Part shown: one piece after another, positions 1 through 4,803 of the stretch | How positions within the stretch are numbered: position 1 is the first letter of the stretch | Layout: each line of letters opens with the position of its first letter | NCBI GenBank assembly: GCA_021812735.1 | Contig: JAKAMV010000426.1 | Span: 1-8,137, forward strand | From: Chloroflexota bacterium | GTDB taxonomy: Bacteria; Chloroflexota; Limnocylindria; Limnocylindrales; CSP1-4 | Reading direction: 5' to 3' | Length of the DNA stretch: 8,137 nucleotides | Position numbers and translations under genes: made by a program | Notes under the pieces: model-generated | Seen by the model: only the letters and a program-made list of their open reading frames with translations | Told to the model about the DNA's origin: nothing | Database searches by the model: none

Positions 1-575
1 ACCGTCGCTGGCCCGACCTGGTCATCCTGGACCTGATGCTCCCCGACATGCGCGGCGAGCAGGTCGCGGCCCAGATCAAGAAGCGCGCCGACCTGCCGAT
101 CATCGTCCTGTCCGCGGTCACCGAGGTCGCGTCGCGCACCGCGTCGATCCGCGACTTCGCCGAGGACTACCTCGTCAAGCCGTTCCACTACCCAGAGCTG
201 CGCGTTCGTGTGGAGCGGGTCCTGCGGCGGATGCCCGATCGCGTCCCGGCCGAAGAGCGGACCGTGGCCACCGGGCTGGTCCTCGCCCTGCGCCGCAGGG
301 AGGCCGTGGTCAACGGTACGCGGATCCGGCTGACGCCCGTGGAGAGCCGCTTCCTGGGCGCGCTGGTCGCCGCGGGCGGCGCGCCGCTCACCCCCGAGCA
401 GCTGCTCGCCCGGGTCTGGTCCGGCGCCGACGGGGCCGACCCGGTCTACGTCTGGGTCACCATCCGACGCCTCCGCCAGAAGCTCGAGGCCGACCCGAGC
501 CAGCCGAAGTTCATCCACACGATGAAGGGCGGCGGCTACCGCCTCGGCGACCCGCTGGGGGACGACGAGGCATGA
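1..575 (+). CDS. OmpR/PhoB-type response regulator, 5' end outside window
   Basis: This is a two-component response regulator that, when phosphorylated by its kinase, binds DNA and changes transcription. The reading frame is open from base 3, and the residues before the first ATG (position 36) are receiver sequence (LVILDLMLPD), so that ATG is internal and the true start lies upstream. The phospho-acceptor Asp is codon 30-32. The conserved Ser/Thr of the switch is Ser at 111-113 (IIVLSA), and the conserved Lys is at 177-179 (YLVKPF). From about 264 to 551 there is a winged-helix DNA-binding domain (LTPVESRFLGAL, then VWVTIRRLRQKLE and a GGGYRL end), typical of the Trans_reg_C family. The region before YLVKPF reads DFAEDYL instead of the usual GADDYL. 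The stop overlaps the kinase start as ATGA, implying translational coupling. Family assignment is secure; the target genes are unknown. Confidence 0.95.
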   Translation, partial: RRWPDLVILDLMLPDMRGEQVAAQIKKRADLPIIVLSAVTEVASRTASIRDFAEDYLVKPFHYPELRVRVERVLRRMPDRVPAEERTVATGLVLALRRREAVVNGTRIRLTPVESRFLGALVAAGGAPLTPEQLLARVWSGADGADPVYVWVTIRRLRQKLEADPSQPKFIHTMKGGGYRLGDPLGDDEA

Positions 576-2707
576 CGCTCCTGCGCCGACGACTCGCTCG
601 CGGCGCCGGCGTCCCGTTCAACCGCCTCACCGCGATCGCCCTCATCTTCGCGGCGGTGCTGCCGGCGGCGATCCTGGGGATCCTGGTGTACGGCCAGGTC
701 GACCGCGCGCTCGCTGCGGATGCACTCGTGCGCACGGAGCAGGCGGCAGCGGCGGCCACGCTGCATGTCCGCGAGGCGCAGGCCGAGCTCGACGCACTGG
801 CGGCGAGCTACGCGACCTGGCCCGTGTTCGAGCGCATGGTGGGCGCCGGCGAGCTGGCCACCGCCCACGACGACGTGATCGCGTTCCTTGTGGGCCAGGG
901 CTCGGTCGAGGCGGGTCGCGTGGAGACGTCGACAGGCTCGGTGTCCGCCGGGGAGTCCACCGTCGCGGCCGCCCTGGGAGAGCTCGCCTCGCCCCCAGCG
1001 TCCTCGCCCACCGTCCTCACGGTCGGCCAGGCCGTGTACCTCGCCACCTCGCAGCCGATCCCGGATCCCGCGAGCCCGGGGCGCATGCTGGGCCGAATCA
1101 GCCTCGCCCGCCGGCTCGATGCACTGTTCGTGACCGGGCTCGCGACACTGACCGGGTACAACGTCACCGTGGCGGGCCGCGACGGGGGCGCCGTCATCGC
1201 CACGGAGCCCGAGACCGCAGCGAGCGCGATCGCGGCCGCGCGCAGCGCCGCAGGCGTCGTCCGCAAGGACGACATCGTGGCGGTCCGAACGCATCTCGAT
1301 GGGCCGGGCGGCGGGGCGGACCTCGTCCTGTCGTCGCGGGTGTCGGTGCTCCAGTCGACCGCGAGCGGGCTGCCGCTGCTGATCCTGATGCTCCTCCTCG
1401 TGACCGCCGTGTTCGCGCTGCTGCTGGCCAGCCTCCTCGCGCGGATCCTCGGCCGGCGGCTGGGCGTGGTCCACGACGCGCTGGCTGCGGTGGCCGACGG
1501 GCGGGTGCCGCCGCCGCGTGCCATGCGCGGCGACGATGACATCGCGCGGGTGGCCGCGGGCCTCGATCGCCTGGTGGCCACGCTGGACCGTCGCGAGACG
1601 GTGCTCCGCCGATCGCTGGCAGCCGCGGCCGCGGTGCCGATCCGGCTGAGCGCGGCCGAGGCCGGGCAAGCCCTCGCGGCGGCAACGCTGGACATCTTCG
1701 GGATGGCGTGGGTGCGGATCGTGGATCCCGGGGGCTCGGTGCTCGCCGAGGCGGGCGCGGTGCCCGCGGGCGAACAGCCGCCGCCCACAGCCGAGGCGCG
1801 GGTGGTCGAGGCGGCGGCCGGGCTCGGGACCGACGGCCGACGGCTCGAGGCGGGCCTGTCGAAGTCGGCCTCGTGGAGCGACGGCGACCAGGCCGGGCTC
1901 GAAGTCATGGCGCTCCTCGCCGGCGGCGTCATCTCCGAGGCCGAGCAGTACGGCGTGGCAGCAGGCCGCGCCGAGCGCCTCGACCGGCTCAATCGGCTCC
2001 AACGCGAGTTCCTGCGCGGCGTCTCGCACAACCTCCGAACGCCGCTGGCCACGATCGAGCTCGCCGCATCGGACCTGCTCGATCGCGAGCCCGATGAGTA
2101 TGTGCGCCACCGCGCCGAGGCCATCCGGGTGGAGGAGCGGCGTCTCGCGCGCCTCGTCAGCCAGGTGCTGCTGCTCAGCCGCATGGAAAGCGGCACGCTC
2201 GAGCTGGAGGGCGAGCCGGTGGCCCTGGCCCCGCTCGCCCGGCGCGTGGCAGCGGAGCTCGGGCTGAGCGACCGCGTGGCACTCCGCGAGCGCGCGGCAG
2301 GCGCCGTCGCGATCACCGACGAGGCGGCCACCGAGCAGATCGTGTGGATCCTGCTCGACAACGCCGCCCGCTACGCGCCCTCGGGACCGATCTCGGTGGA
2401 GGTCCTCCCGTCCGGAACGCTCAACGGCGAGCCGGCCATCGTGCTCGCCGTCCAGGACGAGGGACCAGGGGTGGCGCCCGGCGACGAGCGCAGGATCTTC
2501 CGGCGGTTCGCGCGGGGCAGCACGTCGACCGGCACCGAGGGGACGGGCGTCGGACTCTCGGTTGCGCGCGGGCTCGCTAGGGCGCTGGGCGGCGACGTCG
2601 ACTACCGGCGGGGCAGGCGTGGCGCCCGGTTCGAGATCACGCTGCCATCGAGCGGGCCGGCCGTGGAGGCCGAGCTCGGGCGCTCAGCGGCGCGCGGCCT
2701 CGCCTGA
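572..2707 (+). CDS. membrane sensor histidine kinase with extracytoplasmic CHASE4-like domain
   Basis: This 711-aa kinase senses a signal outside the membrane and phosphorylates the adjacent regulator. Segments in order: TM1 about 20-43; an extracytoplasmic region 44-264 that looks CHASE4-like (YATWPVFERMVG near the start, then SQPI, GRISLARRLDALF and LTGYNVTV); TM2 about 266-294; a HAMP-like linker to about 345; and a poorly conserved segment about 350-465 that could be a degenerate GAF domain. HisKA follows, with the phospho-His at residue 486 in SHNLRTPL. The HATPase domain has an N box (LLDNAARYAP, N597), a G1 box (DEGPGV, D629) and a G2 box (GTGVGLS, 657-663). The ATG overlaps the regulator stop, with GGGGGA at 557-562 as a possible ribosome site. 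Oddity: the residue after the phospho-His is Asn, where Glu or Asp is usual. Kinase identity is firm; the CHASE4 and GAF calls are tentative and the ligand is unknown. Confidence 0.94.
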   Translation: MTLLRRRLARGAGVPFNRLTAIALIFAAVLPAAILGILVYGQVDRALAADALVRTEQAAAAATLHVREAQAELDALAASYATWPVFERMVGAGELATAHDDVIAFLVGQGSVEAGRVETSTGSVSAGESTVAAALGELASPPASSPTVLTVGQAVYLATSQPIPDPASPGRMLGRISLARRLDALFVTGLATLTGYNVTVAGRDGGAVIATEPETAASAIAAARSAAGVVRKDDIVAVRTHLDGPGGGADLVLSSRVSVLQSTASGLPLLILMLLLVTAVFALLLASLLARILGRRLGVVHDALAAVADGRVPPPRAMRGDDDIARVAAGLDRLVATLDRRETVLRRSLAAAAAVPIRLSAAEAGQALAAATLDIFGMAWVRIVDPGGSVLAEAGAVPAGEQPPPTAEARVVEAAAGLGTDGRRLEAGLSKSASWSDGDQAGLEVMALLAGGVISEAEQYGVAAGRAERLDRLNRLQREFLRGVSHNLRTPLATIELAASDLLDREPDEYVRHRAEAIRVEERRLARLVSQVLLLSRMESGTLELEGEPVALAPLARRVAAELGLSDRVALRERAAGAVAITDEAATEQIVWILLDNAARYAPSGPISVEVLPSGTLNGEPAIVLAVQDEGPGVAPGDERRIFRRFARGSTSTGTEGTGVGLSVARGLARALGGDVDYRRGRRGARFEITLPSSGPAVEAELGRSAARGLA

Positions 2708-2734
2708 GCGAGGGACACGGCGCGAAGACCTGGG

Positions 2735-2769
2735 CCCGCGCGCCGCGCGCGGGCGGCGCCGCGCGCGGG
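2735..2769. repeat. GC-rich inverted and direct repeat after the kinase gene (possible terminator)
   Basis: CCCGCGCG (2735-2742) and CGCGCGGG (2746-2753) form a perfect 8-bp stem with a 3-nt loop, 28 bases after the kinase stop. A 13-base string, CGCCGCGCGCGGG, occurs at 2741-2753 and again at 2757-2769, so the downstream copy can compete for the same 5' arm. There is no T-run after it, so intrinsic termination is possible but not demonstrated. Confidence 0.4.
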
Positions 2770-2832
2770 AGGCTCCCCGCGGGTTGGGTCCGATGATCAC
2801 GCTCCCGTCACGAACCGGGCCACCCCGGCGCG

Positions 2833-2863
2833 GGTAGGGGTGCGTCCTGACACCTCCCCTACC
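2833..2863 (+). promoter_or_regulatory. leader hairpin 1 upstream of the protease gene
   Basis: GGTAGGGG (2833-2840) pairs perfectly with CCCCTACC (2856-2863) around a 15-nt loop. Inside the loop GTG and CAC can pair as an alternative extension. It lies about 115 bases before the protease start codon, and together with the next hairpin makes the leader strongly structured. Its function is unknown. Confidence 0.45.
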
Positions 2864-2886
2864 GAAGTTCGAGGGTGGATGCCCTT

Positions 2887-2914
2887 CTCGGCGATAGCGG
2901 GGGAGATCGCCGAG
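2887..2914 (+). promoter_or_regulatory. leader hairpin 2 upstream of the protease gene, G-rich loop
   Basis: CTCGGCGAT (2887-2895) pairs perfectly over 9 bp with ATCGCCGAG (2906-2914). The 10-nt loop, AGCGGGGGAG, holds five consecutive G residues that could pair with the C-rich stretches at 2856-2859 or 2941-2944. That makes a pseudoknot or a switch between alternative folds possible. A small third hairpin, CAGC-CGG-GCTG, sits at 2947-2957 just before the ribosome site. This could be a riboswitch-like or protein-binding leader; I cannot match it to a named class. Confidence 0.45.
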
Positions 2915-2967
2915 CCCGAGGCTTGTCGGAGGATGCACGTCCCCGTCAGCCGGGCTGCCGAACCCAC

Positions 2968-2973
2968 AGAGGA
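2968..2973 (+). promoter_or_regulatory. ribosome binding site of the S8 protease gene
   Basis: AGAGGA lies 5 bases before the ATG at 2979. It supports that start over the ATG at 3003 (the second Met, residue 9), which has no comparable purine-rich site. The peptide from 2979 also begins with the positively charged n-region of a signal peptide. Confidence 0.7.
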
Positions 2974-2978
2974 AATCC

Positions 2979-4730
2979 ATGTCAGCCTCACTCAGCCGGC
3001 GGATGTCAGCCGTCACCAAGGCCCTTTTCCTCGCCGTCGTCGTGTCACTGCTCGCGGGCGTCACCGGCATGGTTCGCTTCGCGTCGGCATCCGCCAGTCG
3101 ACCCAGCGCCACGAATTCGGTCCCGGGGCTCGTGCTCGTGAAGTACCGCGGTGGGACCAGGGCCAGCGCCGTCGATGCCATCCAGCGCCAGGCCGGGGCC
3201 GTGGAGGTCGGCCGCGTCCCCGCCATCGGCGTTCATGTCCTGAGGGTGTCGGTCGGCGCGGTGGATGCCGTGATCGGGGCCTTGTCGCACAACCCGGCGG
3301 TGAGCTTCGCCGAGCGCGACTTCGAGCGCGCCCCGGCCGACACGATCCCGAACGACCCCTACTTCCTGTGGAGCGGCACGCACGTCCAGTTCGGCGGCCA
3401 ATGGGGCGACGGACTCACGCAGGCCAAGCAGGCGTGGGACATCACCAAGGGCAGCCCCTCGGTCGTGGTCGCCATCGTGGACTCCGGCATCGACGGCGCC
3501 CATCCCGACCTCGCCGGGCAGACCACGACCGGCGTCAGCATCGTCGGCGGATCGACGACCGACACCTCAGGTCACGGCGAATACGTCGCAGGCACCGTCG
3601 GCGAGAGCGCCAACAACGGCATCGGGGCGGCCGGCTACTGCTGGTTCTGCAAGTTGATGCCGGTGAAGATCACCACGACCGGCTCGGCCACGGACAGCGA
3701 CATGGCGTCGGGGATCACCTGGGCAACAGACCACGGCGCTCGAGTGATCAACGTTTCCTACGCCGGGACGAGCCGGTCTTCCACGCTCGACGCCGCGGTC
3801 GCCTACGCGACGAATCACGGGGCGATCGTGGTCGCCGCCGCCGGCAACTCCGGCTGCAACTGCGTCAACTACCCGGCGGGCTCGCCGGGTGCGATCGCCG
3901 TCGCCGCCTCCGACCAGGTCGACAACCTCATGACCTACTCTGACTGGGGCTCATGGGTGCAGGTGGCGGCACCGACCGGCGACATCACGACCTGGCTGAC
4001 GGACCCGGTGAGCGGCCTGCCGTATGGGTACGGGCCGGTCGGCGGAACCTCGATCTCCTCGCCGGTCGTGGCCGGGATCATCGCGCTGATGTGGTCGGCT
4101 CACCCGACAGCCACCGCTGACCAGATCAAGGGCGCACTCTTCTCGAGCGTCGATCCGATTACGGGCGTCAGCCAGAGCGGCGCCCCGGTCACCGTGAAGT
4201 ACGGCCGTGTGAACGCCTACAAGGCCCTACTCGCGGTGACCGGTCAGGCGCCGGCCCCAACATCCACGTCGAGTCCGTCGCCCACTTCGAGCAGCCCCCC
4301 GTCGCCAACGGCGTCCCCCACGCCGACGGCGCCGGCTGCCCCGACACCCACGCCTGCACCGACGGCCACGCCTTCGCCGACACCGACACCGACGCCGTCC
4401 GCGAGCCCCACGCAGACGCCTTCGCCCACGCCGACACCGACGCCCACAGCAACGACCAGCACGTCCTCGTTCAGCGGCACGGTGAATGCGAACCAGCAGG
4501 TCCGCACGTTCTCGATCTCGGTGGGCTCCGGATCCCTCTCGGCGAACCTGTCCGCCATCAGCGCACTGTCCCTGAGCCTGCTGGCCCCCAGCGGCAGCGC
4601 AGTGTCAGCCAGCCAGGGGTCGTCGACGAGCCTGACCGCCCTGGTGAGTCCAGGCACCTACACGCTCCGGGTTGCCTACCTGGGCTCGAAAGCCAACTTC
4701 AAGCTCTCGGCCGTGTACCCGACGCCGTAG
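2979..4730 (+). CDS. secreted S8 family (subtilisin-like) serine protease
   Basis: This 583-aa extracellular endopeptidase is made as a pre-pro-protein. Residues 1-38 form a signal peptide (charged start, hydrophobic ALFLAVVVSLLAGV, then an ASASA-type end). Residues about 49-117 resemble an I9 inhibitor propeptide. The catalytic domain, about 150-420, shows the triad: Asp168 (VAIVDSGIDGAHPDL), His199 (GHGEYVAGT) and Ser358 (GGTSISSP), plus oxyanion Asn290 (AAAGN). Residues about 424-493 are a Pro/Thr/Ser-rich linker, and 494-583 form a beta-rich C-terminal domain resembling a PPC domain (LLAPSG, PGTYTLRV). Oddities: the usual HGTHVAG motif reads HGEYVAG, and there are four cysteines, C221/C224 (CWFC) and C293/C295 (CNC). 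No membrane anchor or sorting motif is visible, so the product is probably released. It has its own structured leader and converges on the secreted-protein gene. Family assignment is secure; the substrate is unknown. Confidence 0.95.
   Translation: MSASLSRRMSAVTKALFLAVVVSLLAGVTGMVRFASASASRPSATNSVPGLVLVKYRGGTRASAVDAIQRQAGAVEVGRVPAIGVHVLRVSVGAVDAVIGALSHNPAVSFAERDFERAPADTIPNDPYFLWSGTHVQFGGQWGDGLTQAKQAWDITKGSPSVVVAIVDSGIDGAHPDLAGQTTTGVSIVGGSTTDTSGHGEYVAGTVGESANNGIGAAGYCWFCKLMPVKITTTGSATDSDMASGITWATDHGARVINVSYAGTSRSSTLDAAVAYATNHGAIVVAAAGNSGCNCVNYPAGSPGAIAVAASDQVDNLMTYSDWGSWVQVAAPTGDITTWLTDPVSGLPYGYGPVGGTSISSPVVAGIIALMWSAHPTATADQIKGALFSSVDPITGVSQSGAPVTVKYGRVNAYKALLAVTGQAPAPTSTSSPSPTSSSPPSPTASPTPTAPAAPTPTPAPTATPSPTPTPTPSASPTQTPSPTPTPTPTATTSTSSFSGTVNANQQVRTFSISVGSGSLSANLSAISALSLSLLAPSGSAVSASQGSSTSLTALVSPGTYTLRVAYLGSKANFKLSAVYPTP
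4245..4457 (+). repeat. low-complexity Pro/Thr/Ser linker-coding repeat
   Basis: About 210 bases made of imperfect copies of a CCGACACCGACG-like unit encode alternating Pro-Thr/Ser dipeptides. A longer unit beginning ACGCCTTCGCC recurs near 4371 and 4419. Such linkers are flexible spacers between the catalytic and C-terminal domains and may be glycosylated. The DNA repeat is prone to length change. Confidence 0.8.
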
Positions 4731-4750
4731 GACGAGCTCCCCATGTATGG

Positions 4751-4781
4751 AATGGGCCCCGACTCGACGTCGGGGCCCATT
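4751..4781. terminator. perfect 13-bp hairpin between convergent genes, likely bidirectional terminator
   Basis: AATGGGCCCCGAC (4751-4763) and GTCGGGGCCCATT (4769-4781) are perfect complements around a 5-base loop. The hairpin starts 21 bases after the protease stop and ends 23 bases after the stop of the gene on the opposite strand, so it can serve both transcripts. There is no T-tract on either side, so it is not a textbook intrinsic terminator; it could instead stabilise the 3' ends. Confidence 0.7.
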
Positions 4782-4803
4782 CATCTCGGCTGAAGGTTTG
4801 GGG

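Noticed and set aside
536..2110. Long open frame on the minus strand opposite the histidine kinase, and another at 808-2361
   Set aside because: Both are Arg/Ala/Gly/His- or Ser/Arg-rich with no family motif, and lie exactly opposite a gene with clear kinase motifs. High GC makes such antisense frames common.
2850..2965. c-di-GMP type I (GEMM) or c-di-AMP (ydaO) riboswitch
   Set aside because: AGCCGGGCTGCCGA resembles the GEMM 3' end and AGCGGGGGA resembles a ydaO segment, but the conserved GCAAACC and ACGCAAAGCC of GEMM and the ydaO 3' core are absent. The perfect 9-bp hairpin also does not fit either fold.
2840..3943. Plus-strand frame overlapping the protease gene
   Set aside because: It is extremely Arg-rich and without motifs, whereas the overlapping frame has the whole S8 catalytic triad and signal peptide.
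4245..4457. Pro/Thr repeat as a CRISPR-like or regulatory repeat array
   Set aside because: Units are irregular, in frame, and encode a typical interdomain Pro/Thr linker.
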